Positions 24,593-34,296 of a stretch of DNA of 64,000 bases are shown piece after piece. The position numbers and the translations under genes are program-made. The notes beneath the pieces were generated by a model, which saw only the letters and a list, made by a program, of their open reading frames with translations, had not been told where the DNA came from and did no database searches. Source of the stretch: Mariniphaga sp041687255. Lineage in GTDB: Bacteria > Bacteroidota > Bacteroidia > Bacteroidales > Prolixibacteraceae. Position 1 is the first letter of the stretch. The number at the start of each line of letters is the position of its first letter. Location: positions 1 to 64,000 of the forward strand of contig JAWLCL010000017.1 in assembly GCA_041687255.1 (NCBI GenBank), given 5' to 3'.

Positions 24593-25888
24593 ATGGCCAA
24601 ACGGAAAAAAGGAAAAGTTATAAAAATGACCACTCCGGAAAATTATATCAGGCAGAGGGCACGTACTTTGCCCATTCACGAATGCCTGGTAAATTCGAAT
24701 TGGGAAAAAGATGGACTTGCAAGCATCATTGTTGCCCGTAAGCATTCCAGCGGGAATTTTACCCTCGGTTTATACCTTGTCGATTTGAACTGTTTGGGGG
24801 TTAAAGATGCCCAGTACTTTTTCAACATCTATCCTTCGGAGTATAAAGAGATGCTGGAACACAGGCTGGAGGGCGCTGACATGACAGAGGTTTCTTATGA
24901 ACTGGTCCATAACATTGTTTATGCAGGTGTTGAATTTGCTGAGGATTACGGCTTCAAGCCGCATAAAGACTTTTCAGTGGCTCAGTATATATTGGAAGAG
25001 GATAGCGAGGACATTGAATTTCTGGAAATCAGTTGCGGATTGAATGGAAAGCCGTTTTACGTTCGGGGGCCGCTCGAAAGTGATGTGAAAGCAAGCCGGA
25101 TTATTGCACAGCTGGAAAAAACAGCCGGCCCGGGCAACTATGGATTCGCCGATAAATTGCCGGATGAAGCATGGGATGATGAAGAGGATGTTGATAGTTT
25201 TGAGGAGGATTTGTTGGACGATGACTTTTTAAATGAGGAGTTGTGGGATGATTATTTAGATGATTCGTTTGACGCGAAGCTCGATTTTAATGAGAAGGAT
25301 ATTCGAAACAGCAGCACCTTTGAGTTCAGAATTCAGTTAAAAGATGTTTCAAAACCTCCGGTTTGGCGAAGAGTAGCGGTTCCGTCGTATTTCAGCTTTT
25401 ACCATTTTCACTACATCATTCAGATTGCTTTTAGATGGACAAACAGCCACCTTTACCAGTTCTCGGAAAATGGTTTTGAATCACGTAGTGTTATTACTTC
25501 CGTTTATGAAGATTCAGATGTTGGCGATGAACTGCAGACTGAGGCTAAAGATGTTCTTTTAAAGGATGTTTTTAAGGAGGAGAATCAAAAATACACCTAT
25601 ATATATGATTTTGGCGATTCGTGGGAGCATAAAATTACCCTTGAAAAGATAGTGCCCGAAGTCAGTCATGTGCCCCTGCTGCTGGCAGGGAAAGGTGCAT
25701 GCCTGCCTGAAGATTGCGGAGGGGCATGGAGATATCAGGACCTGAAGAAAATATTGGCCGATAAGTCGCATCCGGAATACAAGGAATACAGGCAATGGCT
25801 GGGTTTGGAACGAGGCGAAACCTGGGACCCGGCAGCATTTGATGTTGAGGACACACAGGAAATTCTGGTGAGCTTATTTACTCCTTAA
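24593..25888 (+). CDS. Plasmid pRiA4b ORF-3 family protein
   Basis: 431 residues. The C-terminal part, about 240-415, is the PRiA4_ORF3 domain: FRIQLKDVSKPPVWRRVAVP, FYHFHYIIQIAFRWTNSHLYQF, YDFGDSWEHKI and a closing CPPEDCGG-like GACLPEDCGGAW. The N-terminal 165 residues form a separate region (PIHECLVNSNWEKDGLASIIVARKH in blocks; LGLYLVDLNCLGVKD) often found in front of this domain. They are joined by a strongly acidic linker (about 188-225) of Asp/Glu repeats. The family is found on plasmids and chromosomes and lacks an established activity. A Lys-rich first dozen residues could be dispensable if translation starts at the second Met. Confidence 0.8.
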   Translation: MAKRKKGKVIKMTTPENYIRQRARTLPIHECLVNSNWEKDGLASIIVARKHSSGNFTLGLYLVDLNCLGVKDAQYFFNIYPSEYKEMLEHRLEGADMTEVSYELVHNIVYAGVEFAEDYGFKPHKDFSVAQYILEEDSEDIEFLEISCGLNGKPFYVRGPLESDVKASRIIAQLEKTAGPGNYGFADKLPDEAWDDEEDVDSFEEDLLDDDFLNEELWDDYLDDSFDAKLDFNEKDIRNSSTFEFRIQLKDVSKPPVWRRVAVPSYFSFYHFHYIIQIAFRWTNSHLYQFSENGFESRSVITSVYEDSDVGDELQTEAKDVLLKDVFKEENQKYTYIYDFGDSWEHKITLEKIVPEVSHVPLLLAGKGACLPEDCGGAWRYQDLKKILADKSHPEYKEYRQWLGLERGETWDPAAFDVEDTQEILVSLFTP

Positions 25889-26331
25889 TCCAGCCTGACT
25901 TTATGCTAAATAACCTTTTTCCATCAGGGGGTGGAGAATGACTGGACAGGTGAAAAGGCCCGGGGCGACAAATCCGGCTGCATTTGCTTGTCGTTTTATT
26001 TCTGGTCATGTGCATCATTTTGAAAATCAATGTTTTTTCGCTGAGTCGCTTAGTATGGGTATCTACTTTGTTAACCTGTACTGTCGTATTTATTCTTTGC
26101 CCCGGAAATACATCCAATACCGGCACCTTTCCTAATTGAAATATAATTGGTATTTTTACTTTCCTAAACAAATAGAATTATTCATAACAATGAATGAAGG
26201 CTTTTCACTATTCCTGGTAAACCTTTTTTCTAATCGCAGAGGTTCTTTTTTGAGAACTGCAATGGGCTGCTGTTTTTTGCAGGCAGGTTTTGTGTTTCAA
26301 TTTTTACATTTTGCAATTAAATTTCCGGATT
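25889..26331. other. Intergenic region without recognised features
   Basis: 443 bp between the pRiA4b-like gene and araD. Small open frames here lack family resemblance and good starts. I see no tRNA, strong hairpin or convincing operator; the araD promoter should lie near its 3' end. Confidence 0.5.
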
Positions 26332-27018
26332 ATGCTTGAACAACTAAAGGAACAAGTTTTTGAAGCAAACCTCGGTTTGGTAAAACATAACCTGGTGGTT
26401 TTTACCTGGGGGAATGTGAGCGGCATCGACCGCGAGAACGACATGGTGGTTATCAAGCCCAGCGGCGTGCCTTATAACACAATGCGTCCCAAAGATATGG
26501 TGGTTTTAAACCTTTACGGGCAGGTGGTGGAGGGAAAACTAAAACCTTCAAGCGATGCTGCGACACACCTGGTGCTGTACCGGCAATTCAAAGAGATTGG
26601 TGGAGTTGTACATACCCATTCCGAATGGGCTACAACATGGGCACAGGCGGGCAGGGGCATACCTGCGCTGGGTACAACGCATGCCGATTACTTCTACGGC
26701 GAAATTCCCTGTACCCGCAAAATGACACTGGAGGAGATAACCGGGAAATATGAGCTGGAAACGGGAAGGGTGATTGTTGAAAGGTTTGACGGTATCGACC
26801 CCATGGAGGTGCCGGGTGTGCTGGTGAATAACCATGGCCCGTTTTCCTGGGGAACAGATGCTGCCAATGCGGTTCATAATGCAGTGGTGCTTGAGGAAGT
26901 TGCCAAAATGGCTTTCCGCACTTTGATGTTAAATCCTGAAGCAGCAATGGGGCAGGCGTTGCTCGATAAGCATTTTCTCAGGAAACACGGTGAAGATGCC
27001 TACTACGGACAAAAATAA
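26332..27018 (+). CDS. araD: L-ribulose-5-phosphate 4-epimerase
   Basis: A 228-residue class II aldolase-fold enzyme converting L-ribulose 5-phosphate to D-xylulose 5-phosphate, the last step of L-arabinose entry into the pentose phosphate pathway. Zinc ligands are visible as His94 and His96 (VVHTHSEWAT) and His168 (NNHGPF); Asp75 (SSDAATH) and GNVSG and KPSG phosphate-binding loops are in place. The start is the ATG at 26332 (MLEQLKEQV), which gives the family length; the longer frame adds 14 unrelated residues. It is followed by araB after 10 bp, an operon. Confidence 0.93.
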   Translation: MLEQLKEQVFEANLGLVKHNLVVFTWGNVSGIDRENDMVVIKPSGVPYNTMRPKDMVVLNLYGQVVEGKLKPSSDAATHLVLYRQFKEIGGVVHTHSEWATTWAQAGRGIPALGTTHADYFYGEIPCTRKMTLEEITGKYELETGRVIVERFDGIDPMEVPGVLVNNHGPFSWGTDAANAVHNAVVLEEVAKMAFRTLMLNPEAAMGQALLDKHFLRKHGEDAYYGQK

Positions 27019-27028
27019 CCTACTTATA

Positions 27029-28696
27029 ATGAGAGAAAAATTTACGATTGGAATTGACTACGGAACGGATTCAGTCCGCTCCCTTATTGTGAATGCGTCA
27101 ACGGGCGAGGAAGTGGCCACTGCAGTTTATTATTATCCGCGCTGGAAAAAAGGATTGTACTGCAATGCAGCCTCAAACCGGTTCAGGCAACACCCGAAGG
27201 ATTACCTCGAAGGACTGGAAAAAACAATCCTGGAGGCTTTGAAAAATGCCCCTGCAGGAGTGGCGGAAAATGTAGTTGGTATTTCGGTCGACACTACAGG
27301 CTCTACACCTGTGGCTGTCGATGAAAAGGGTATCCCGCTTTCACTGACCGGGGGCTTCGAAGAAAATCCCAATGCCATGTTTGTATTGTGGAAAGATCAT
27401 ACCGCTGTTAAGGAAGCCGAAGAAATAAATGAGCTGGCCCGCAAGTGGGAAATCGACTTTACAAAGTTCGAAGGAGGCATCTATTCATCGGAATGGTTCT
27501 GGGCAAAAATCCTTCATGTAATACGTGCCGATGCAGGAGTGTTCCGTGCCGCATATTCATGGGTGGAGCATTGCGACTGGATACCGGCAGTGCTGACGGG
27601 CAATACCAATCCCAAAACATTGAAACGCAGCCGCTGTGCAGCAGGGCATAAAGCCATGTGGCATGAAGCATTCGGCGGCCTTCCTTCCGAAGAGTTTCTC
27701 ACTGCTCTTGACCCGATGCTTGCCGGCATCAGGGAACGGCTGTATAAAGAGACGTACACATGTGATGTTTCTGCCGGAACACTGACACAGGAATGGGCCG
27801 ACAGGTTAGGGCTGTCGACCGACGTGGTAATTGGCGTGGGTGCATTCGATGCGCATCTGGGGGCCGTTGGCGCTGAGATTGAACCTTATTACCTTTCAAA
27901 AGTTATGGGCACTTCAACCTGTGACATGCTGATAGCTCCTATGGAAGAGGTGGGAAATAAGCTGGTAAACGGCATTTGCGGACAGGTGGATGGTTCAATA
28001 GTTCCCGGTATGCTGGGCCTTGAAGCCGGGCAGTCGGCATTCGGCGATATTTATGCATGGTTTAAACGGGTGCTGGAATGGCCGTTGGAAAACATATTGG
28101 CAGAATCCACCCTGGTGGATGAAGCTACCCGCCGCAGTCTTATTGATGAGACTTCCGGTAAAATTATCGATAGGCTGAGCAGGGAAGCAGAAAAAATACC
28201 TATCGAAGAGAGCGGCATTGTGGCCCTCGACTGGATGAACGGACGCCGCACTCCCGATGCCAATCAAAACCTGAAAGGTGCAATTACAGGCCTCACACTT
28301 GGTTCCGATGCTCCCCGTATCTTCCGGGCGCTGGTGGAAGCAACAGCGTTTGGCTCAAAAGCAATTAACGACAGGTTTAAGGAGGAAGGCGTGCGCATCG
28401 ACGGAGTTATTGCACTTGGTGGCGTTGCCAAAAAATCACCGTTTGTAATGCAGGTAGTTGCCGATGTGCTCAATATGCCCATAAAGGTGGCCCGCTCTGA
28501 GCAGGCATGTGCCTTGGGCTCTGCTATGGCAGCTGCAGTTGCTTCCGGAGTGTATGCCACTACCTCGGAAGCTCAGAAAAATATGGGAGGCGGCATTGAA
28601 ACTGAATATCATCCCATTGCAGCAAATGTGGAAAAGTATGAGGTGCTTTATCAAAAGTATAAAAAGCTGGGGCATTTTGTGGAGTTCCAGTTTTAA
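27029..28696 (+). CDS. araB: Ribulokinase
   Basis: A 555-residue FGGY-family kinase that phosphorylates L-ribulose. Visible: N-terminal ATP-fold start TIGIDYGTDSVRSLIV, the substrate region SVDTTGSTPVAVD, the WKDHTA motif typical of AraB, MGTSTCDM, and C-terminal GGVAKKSPFVMQVVADVLNMPI with QACALGSAMAAAV. Length is normal for AraB. The start is the ATG at 27029, since an earlier frame start would overlap araD. An L-arabinose isomerase gene is not in the window, so the arabinose genes are either split or continue elsewhere. Confidence 0.94.
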   Translation: MREKFTIGIDYGTDSVRSLIVNASTGEEVATAVYYYPRWKKGLYCNAASNRFRQHPKDYLEGLEKTILEALKNAPAGVAENVVGISVDTTGSTPVAVDEKGIPLSLTGGFEENPNAMFVLWKDHTAVKEAEEINELARKWEIDFTKFEGGIYSSEWFWAKILHVIRADAGVFRAAYSWVEHCDWIPAVLTGNTNPKTLKRSRCAAGHKAMWHEAFGGLPSEEFLTALDPMLAGIRERLYKETYTCDVSAGTLTQEWADRLGLSTDVVIGVGAFDAHLGAVGAEIEPYYLSKVMGTSTCDMLIAPMEEVGNKLVNGICGQVDGSIVPGMLGLEAGQSAFGDIYAWFKRVLEWPLENILAESTLVDEATRRSLIDETSGKIIDRLSREAEKIPIEESGIVALDWMNGRRTPDANQNLKGAITGLTLGSDAPRIFRALVEATAFGSKAINDRFKEEGVRIDGVIALGGVAKKSPFVMQVVADVLNMPIKVARSEQACALGSAMAAAVASGVYATTSEAQKNMGGGIETEYHPIAANVEKYEVLYQKYKKLGHFVEFQF

Positions 28697-28732
28697 TTAT
28701 TTCGAATTTAATTTTCACTTTCCCGCTTAATC

Positions 28733-28782
28733 TTTTGATGCAGGATTATTTTAAGTTTTGAGTAAATAATCCTGCATCAAAA
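28733..28782 (+). terminator. 19-bp perfect stem-loop after araB
   Basis: TTTTGATGCAGGATTATTT (28733-28751) is the exact complement of 28764-28782, with a 12-nt loop. It begins 36 bp after the araB stop. The following bases are not a T-run, so it may stabilise or process the mRNA rather than terminate cleanly. The rest of the gap to 29174 is AT-rich, without genes. Confidence 0.6.
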
Positions 28783-29039
28783 TTGTTATGTTAAATTATT
28801 GTTCTGGAAACGAGATTCATTTTCCGAAAAAAAAATCAATTTGCTGTTTACTGGTTCATTTCCCCGTAGTGTTTAGTACTACTGCCATTGTATCACTCTT
28901 CTTTTTTTACATCAACATCTGCTAGACATCTTATTTGTTTACTGTAATGGAGTAGCTTCCTATAACAATTTTTTTTAATTGTTGATAATATTTTATTTCT
29001 TTTTTCTATTAAAATATGTTAAAGGATATAAAAAATAAT

Positions 29040-29047
29040 TATTTTTG
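29040..29047 (+). promoter_or_regulatory. Candidate -7 box for the first susCD operon
   Basis: TATTTTTG matches TAnnTTTG. The leader would be about 120 nt. The region is very AT-rich, so chance matches are likely. Confidence 0.3.
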
Positions 29048-29173
29048 GTTTAACAATTTTTTAACAAAAAAATAACCATTAATTAATAATATATGCTTAT
29101 GGAATAATTCATCTAGTTTCACTTTACAGCAATTGTAGATTACGACCAATTTATTAATCAAAATTAAAATCTA

Positions 29174-32100
29174 ATGAAGAAAAAAAAACTAACAGGAGTT
29201 TTATCCTATTTTTTAACCTTTATCCTATTGTCCCTGTTTTTTCATGCAACCGCTCAACAAAAAAATATTAGCGGAACTGTTCGTGACAATACCGGCACCT
29301 TATTACCCGGAGCCACAGTTGTTGTAAAAGGGACAACAATTGGAACCATCACAAATGTGGATGGGGAATATGAACTCGCTGTTCCGGCTGAAGCCAATAC
29401 TTTAGTTTACTCTTATGTTGGCATGTTGCCTCAGGAGGTTGTTATTAATAACCAGTCGGTCATAAATGTAACACTTGAGGCTGATGTGATTGGAATAGAG
29501 GAAGTTGTTGCAGTAGGGTATGCTACACGAAGGGCTGGAGAGGTGACTGGCTCTGTTTCTTCTGTAACATCCCAGACCATTGAGGCAATGCCAGCCATTC
29601 AATCTTCTGAAATTTTAAGGAATGTTTCCGGTGTTACTGTTATGGAATCAAACACCCCGGGTGAAGGCGCTTCAATACGTGTCCGTGGTCTTGGTACCAT
29701 TAACAACAATGATCCATTATGGGTAATTGATGGTGTTCCGGGTGGAAGTGTGTCACCAAATAACATCGAATCCATTTCGGTTTTAAAAGATGCTTCAGCA
29801 CAAGCCATTTATGGTGCGAGAGCAGCAAATGGAGTAATTCTGGTAACTACTAAAACTGGTAGAAAAAATCAAAAGGCACAGGTGAACATTAATGTGAAAA
29901 ATGGTTTTAAGCGGAATACCAATTATTACGATTTGCTGAACACACAGGAATACGGTGAAATGCTTTGGTTGCAGGCTAAAAATGATGGCATAACAGACTA
30001 TAGCCATCCTCAGTACGGAGATGGGCCTACACCTACTATTCCTGAATACATCCGACCTGCAAGGGCTACTAACGTAGATCATAGTTTATACGATGATAAG
30101 ATGATCCATGAGGATGGTGACGATACTTACCTGATAATGAAAGCAAACCAGGAAGGTACTAATTTTTTGAAAGAAGCCGATCGTGATGCCAAAATTCAGG
30201 AATACACCATCGATATGAGCGGGGGAAGTCAAAATACAACGTATGCATTCCAGCTGGGCTATTTAATGGAAGAAGGTATATTAAAATGGACCGGTTATGA
30301 CCGGGCAAATTTACGTTCAAATGTCACATCAAATCTTACCGACTGGTTGGAAATAGGTGAAAGATTAGGGGTAACTTACACTCAGGACTATGGTCATCAG
30401 ACAAATAATGCAGAAAGTTCAATTATATCCTGGGCTTATCGTATGCCTCCTATTGTGCCGGTGTATGATGTTATGGGGAATTATGCAGGAACAAGAGCCG
30501 AGGGAACAGGTAATGCACAAAATCCAATCTTTTTACTGGATTCCAATAAAGACGATATTACCAAGAGAATGAATGTCAGTGGTAATACTTATATTAAATT
30601 AACTCCAGTCAAAGGCTTGTCATTTCAAAGTCTTTTTGGTGTCGATTACACAGCGCGTCACTACAGGAATCCAGGTTTTGTAGAAAAAGCACATGCTGAA
30701 AGGGGAAAACATAACTCGCTTAGTGAAGAAACAAGTTTTAGTATGCAGTGGAACTGGACCAATACTTTACAATATAGAAACACGTTTGCAGATGCACATG
30801 ATTTAACGGTATTGATAGGTTCTGAGGCCATCGAGAACAATTATAATTATGTTAATGCCAATAGGGAAGAATTTTTCTCTCCTGATATCAACTACATGCA
30901 GCTTGCAACCGGCCTACAGGGAATTAATAATGATGGGAATCGCAGTTCCTGGAGTTTGTTTTCACAGTTTGCCCGCCTGAACTATACCTATATGAATAAA
31001 TACTTTTTGGAAGGTGTCGTTCGCCGCGATGGTTCATCAAGGTTTGGAGGTGATGATCCCTATGGTATTTTCCCGGCTGCTTCAGTTGGATGGAGGATTT
31101 CCGAGGAAAATTTTATGGCTTCCGCCAACTGGCTCGATGAATTAAAACTACGTGCTGGGTATGGCGAAACGGGTAATGACCGTGTAGGGAATTACAACAG
31201 CTACACTACCTTTGGCATTCATTATTTCGATTCGTTTTATCCAATTTCAGGGGCTAATTCAACTACTGGTTCAACCGGGTTTTATCAAAGAACTTTTGGC
31301 AATCCTGATGTAAGATGGGAAGCTACTAAGACTACAAACCTGGGTATTGATGCAACCATTAGTAACAAGTTCAATCTTACAGTTGATTTATGGAGAAGAA
31401 ATACAACCGATATGCTTTATCCAAAGCAAATTCCGCACGTGCTGGGACAGGCATCTGCACCCTCTGTGAATGTTGGGGAAATGTTAAATCAGGGAATTGA
31501 TATTGAACTTGGTTATTTCAACAGTTCAGCAAGTGGCGACTTAAGTTATGGTGTTGATGTTTTCTTCTCTCATTACAGCAATGAAATTGTGCAGCTATCA
31601 GGTAAAGAAGGTGAATTTTTATCTGGTAGCGGATATCGTGAAATGACCTATACACGAAGTGAGACAGGAACTGCTTTCCCTGAATTTTATGGTTATGTGG
31701 TGGAAGGCATCTTCCAGACCCAGGAAGAAGCGGATAACCACCCCAGGGCTTTTGGTTCCGAGGGAACTTACAATGAGCCGGGGCATTATAAATATAAAGA
31801 TGTTAATTCAGATGGCGTTATAAATGCTGATGACCGTACATACATCGGATCGCCTCACCCTGATTTTACAGCTGGAATGAATCTCACGCTGAATTATAAA
31901 GGATTTAGTTTATTCACCCAGTTATATTCAAGCTATGGAAATGACATGGTCAATTATGTCCGAAGGTTCATCGACTTTGTTCAGTTCCAGGGAGGAAGAA
32001 GCCATGACAGGTTATACAATTCATGGGGAAGCCCATATCTTTCTGATAACAAAAAGGCAAAACTGCCAAAAGCAGAAGGAAATGATATCGATAGTCAGCA

Positions 32101-32350
32101 ACCTTCGACAGCATTTGTTGAAGATGCTTCATATTTGAGATTGAAGAACCTGCGGGTGGCCTACGATTTTAATAAGTTTTTTGGAATCAGGAATTTCCAG
32201 ATTTATGGTCAGGTAACAAATCTGTTTACAATTTCCAATTATTCGGGTTTGGATCCGGAAGTTAACACCTCTGGAAGGAATATGGGGATTGATTCCGGAG
32301 CATGGCCTACACCAAGGCAATTTATGATTGGATTAAATGTAGGTTTATAA
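29174..32350 (+). CDS. SusC-family TonB-dependent outer-membrane transporter (pair 1)
   Basis: A 1058-residue SusC/RagA protein that imports oligosaccharides across the outer membrane with its SusD partner. Order: signal peptide (1-27), carboxypeptidase-like N-terminal sandwich (about 30-110, GTVRDNTGTLLPGATVVVKG), TonB-box region with EEVVAVGYA near 116, plug domain (about 120-235, ending with SAQAIYGARAANGVILVTTK), and the barrel to a terminal PRQFMIGLNVGL. Length fits the family. Its SusD gene follows after 36 bp. Substrate is not visible; the neighbouring araBD and rhamnosidase genes suggest pectin- or arabinogalactan-type glycans. Confidence 0.93.
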   Translation: MKKKKLTGVLSYFLTFILLSLFFHATAQQKNISGTVRDNTGTLLPGATVVVKGTTIGTITNVDGEYELAVPAEANTLVYSYVGMLPQEVVINNQSVINVTLEADVIGIEEVVAVGYATRRAGEVTGSVSSVTSQTIEAMPAIQSSEILRNVSGVTVMESNTPGEGASIRVRGLGTINNNDPLWVIDGVPGGSVSPNNIESISVLKDASAQAIYGARAANGVILVTTKTGRKNQKAQVNINVKNGFKRNTNYYDLLNTQEYGEMLWLQAKNDGITDYSHPQYGDGPTPTIPEYIRPARATNVDHSLYDDKMIHEDGDDTYLIMKANQEGTNFLKEADRDAKIQEYTIDMSGGSQNTTYAFQLGYLMEEGILKWTGYDRANLRSNVTSNLTDWLEIGERLGVTYTQDYGHQTNNAESSIISWAYRMPPIVPVYDVMGNYAGTRAEGTGNAQNPIFLLDSNKDDITKRMNVSGNTYIKLTPVKGLSFQSLFGVDYTARHYRNPGFVEKAHAERGKHNSLSEETSFSMQWNWTNTLQYRNTFADAHDLTVLIGSEAIENNYNYVNANREEFFSPDINYMQLATGLQGINNDGNRSSWSLFSQFARLNYTYMNKYFLEGVVRRDGSSRFGGDDPYGIFPAASVGWRISEENFMASANWLDELKLRAGYGETGNDRVGNYNSYTTFGIHYFDSFYPISGANSTTGSTGFYQRTFGNPDVRWEATKTTNLGIDATISNKFNLTVDLWRRNTTDMLYPKQIPHVLGQASAPSVNVGEMLNQGIDIELGYFNSSASGDLSYGVDVFFSHYSNEIVQLSGKEGEFLSGSGYREMTYTRSETGTAFPEFYGYVVEGIFQTQEEADNHPRAFGSEGTYNEPGHYKYKDVNSDGVINADDRTYIGSPHPDFTAGMNLTLNYKGFSLFTQLYSSYGNDMVNYVRRFIDFVQFQGGRSHDRLYNSWGSPYLSDNKKAKLPKAEGNDIDSQQPSTAFVEDASYLRLKNLRVAYDFNKFFGIRNFQIYGQVTNLFTISNYSGLDPEVNTSGRNMGIDSGAWPTPRQFMIGLNVGL

Positions 32351-32386
32351 GCAGTTTTAAACAATATTAATTTAAAATGAAAAGAA

Positions 32387-34147
32387 ATGAAGAAAAAAAT
32401 AAATATATTGCTAATTGCCTTTACCTTAGGAGGTTTGTTGTCGATGCAATCATGCAATGATGACTATTTAGTACAGGAACCTCCGGGGTCTGCTGCCGGA
32501 ACAGTTATGCAATCACCTGAAGGGGTTGAATCGTTGCTTATGGGCACTTACAGTACCCTTCAGGGGTTTGGTCGTTTTGGTGGTGCTATGGCAACAGACT
32601 GGACTTATGGTGGTGGAGCTTCTGACGATTGTTATAAAGGAACCTCAACCGGTGATCAAAACAATTTTAATGCCGTTGAACGCTATGAAGTTCTTCCAAC
32701 TAATGCTTATATGGCTGAACGCTGGCGTGATTCATACAATGGGGTCGCCCGTTCAAACCAGGTTTTAACTTTTTTATGGGCCACCCAGGAAGGAGATAAT
32801 GCTATTCCGGAACAAAGAGCCTCTCAAATTGAAGCGGAAGCAAAGTTTTTAAGAGCATGGTTCCATTTTAAAGCAACACGTGTTTTTGAAAAAATACCCT
32901 ATGTGATCACAGAAACTGAACTTGGGGATGAAATGAAGCCTGAAGAAATCCCCAACGATTCAGAAGGATGGGATGAGATTGAAGGTGATTTGCAGTTTGC
33001 TATTGATAAACTTCCCGAATCAAAGCCACTGGGTGATCCTGGTCGTGCCAGCAAATTTTCTGCTATGGCCGTTAAAGCACATGCTCATTTGTATCAGAAT
33101 GAGTACAGTGAAGCCAAAGGATTGCTGGACCAAATTATTAACAGTGGCAATTTTCAGTTGGTTGAAAATTACAATGATAATTTTGACATGACAACAGAAA
33201 ATAATCAGGAATCCATATTTGAAATCCAGGCTGCTACAAGTGGAGCAAACCATTCAGCTATGCTGTTGGCAGGCCCCACAATGCACCAGTCTGGTCCGGC
33301 CGGATTAGGTTGGGGATTTTACCAGCCTTCTCAAAACCTGTTTGAAGCATTCCAGGTAACTGAAGAGGGATTACCTGTATTGGATGTTGAGGAGAGAGAA
33401 GCCTTGAATCATGATATGGGGATTCCCAGTGCAGAAGAATTTGTTCCTACCGACCATCCTTTGGATCCACGTGTTGACTGGACAATATCGCGCAGGGGAA
33501 TTGACTTTTTAGGATGGGGAATTTGTGAAGGCATGTCCTGGATTCGCCAGCAAGATAATGGCGGCCCATATATGACTAAAAAATTTATGCATACAAAGGA
33601 TAACCAAAGCTTGAACAGCTACGGCAGAGGTTTTGATAATGGGAAGAATTTCAGGGCATATCGATATGGCCATATTTTGTTATGGCGGGCAGAAATTGCT
33701 GTAGAAGAGAATGATTTGGATTATGCGCGTCAGCTTGTTAACATGATTCGTGAACGAGCCAAAGGCAGTAAGGTGGTGATGGGTAAAGTGTCAACTACCA
33801 AATTCGATGGAAGCCCGGTTGTAGTTGATTGGGAGCAACCAGCTGCAAATTATAAAATAGAACCGTACCCTGCCGGTGCAGCTGCTTTCTCGTCTCAGGA
33901 ATTGGCTCGCAAAGCTGTGAGATTAGAGCAAAGGCTTGAGTTTGCTACTGAAGGAATGCGGTTTTTTGACCTTCGCCGCTGGGGAATTGATGGAGAGGTT
34001 CTCAATAAATACATCGCACAGGATGTAAAATTCAGAACATTTTTAACAGGAGCCGTTTATAATCCCGTAGAAGATGATTACTGGCCGCTACCTCAGGCAC
34101 AGCTAGACCTGCAAGATGTTTTGGAGCAGGACGAGGCTTATAAATAA
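32387..34147 (+). CDS. SusD-family starch-binding-like lipoprotein (pair 1)
   Basis: A 586-residue surface lipoprotein that caps the SusC barrel and captures glycan. Lipobox QSC with Cys23 followed by Asn-Asp-Asp. Helical TPR-like region in the N-terminal half (AEAKFLRAWFHFKATRVFEKIPYV). The C-terminal SusD signature RLEFATEGMRFFDLRRWG and a final PLPQAQLDLQDVLEQDEAY are present. It ends before a strong symmetric terminator, so the operon appears to be susC-susD only. Confidence 0.93.
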   Translation: MKKKINILLIAFTLGGLLSMQSCNDDYLVQEPPGSAAGTVMQSPEGVESLLMGTYSTLQGFGRFGGAMATDWTYGGGASDDCYKGTSTGDQNNFNAVERYEVLPTNAYMAERWRDSYNGVARSNQVLTFLWATQEGDNAIPEQRASQIEAEAKFLRAWFHFKATRVFEKIPYVITETELGDEMKPEEIPNDSEGWDEIEGDLQFAIDKLPESKPLGDPGRASKFSAMAVKAHAHLYQNEYSEAKGLLDQIINSGNFQLVENYNDNFDMTTENNQESIFEIQAATSGANHSAMLLAGPTMHQSGPAGLGWGFYQPSQNLFEAFQVTEEGLPVLDVEEREALNHDMGIPSAEEFVPTDHPLDPRVDWTISRRGIDFLGWGICEGMSWIRQQDNGGPYMTKKFMHTKDNQSLNSYGRGFDNGKNFRAYRYGHILLWRAEIAVEENDLDYARQLVNMIRERAKGSKVVMGKVSTTKFDGSPVVVDWEQPAANYKIEPYPAGAAAFSSQELARKAVRLEQRLEFATEGMRFFDLRRWGIDGEVLNKYIAQDVKFRTFLTGAVYNPVEDDYWPLPQAQLDLQDVLEQDEAYK

Positions 34148-34168
34148 TACTTAACTATTAAAAAATAG

Positions 34169-34205
34169 AAAAAGCCGTCTTAGAGAGTATCTGAGACGGC
34201 TTTTT
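34169..34205. terminator. Bidirectional terminator between susD and the DUF6057 gene
   Basis: AAAAAGCCGTCT (34169-34180) pairs with AGACGGCTTTTT (34194-34205). A and T tracts on both flanks allow function on either strand; the two flanking genes converge on it. Confidence 0.88.
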
Positions 34206-34296
34206 ATTTATTGGGGCTTTAGCTATATACCCTGAGTGGCAGCTTCATCTGTGTTGGCGGATTGTTGCCCAACATTAGCTTTTCTTTACAGCATTG

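Noticed and set aside
25938..26339. Two short open frames between the pRiA4b-like gene and araD
   Set aside because: No similarity, unusual composition and no ribosome-binding or promoter signals. I treat the region as non-coding.
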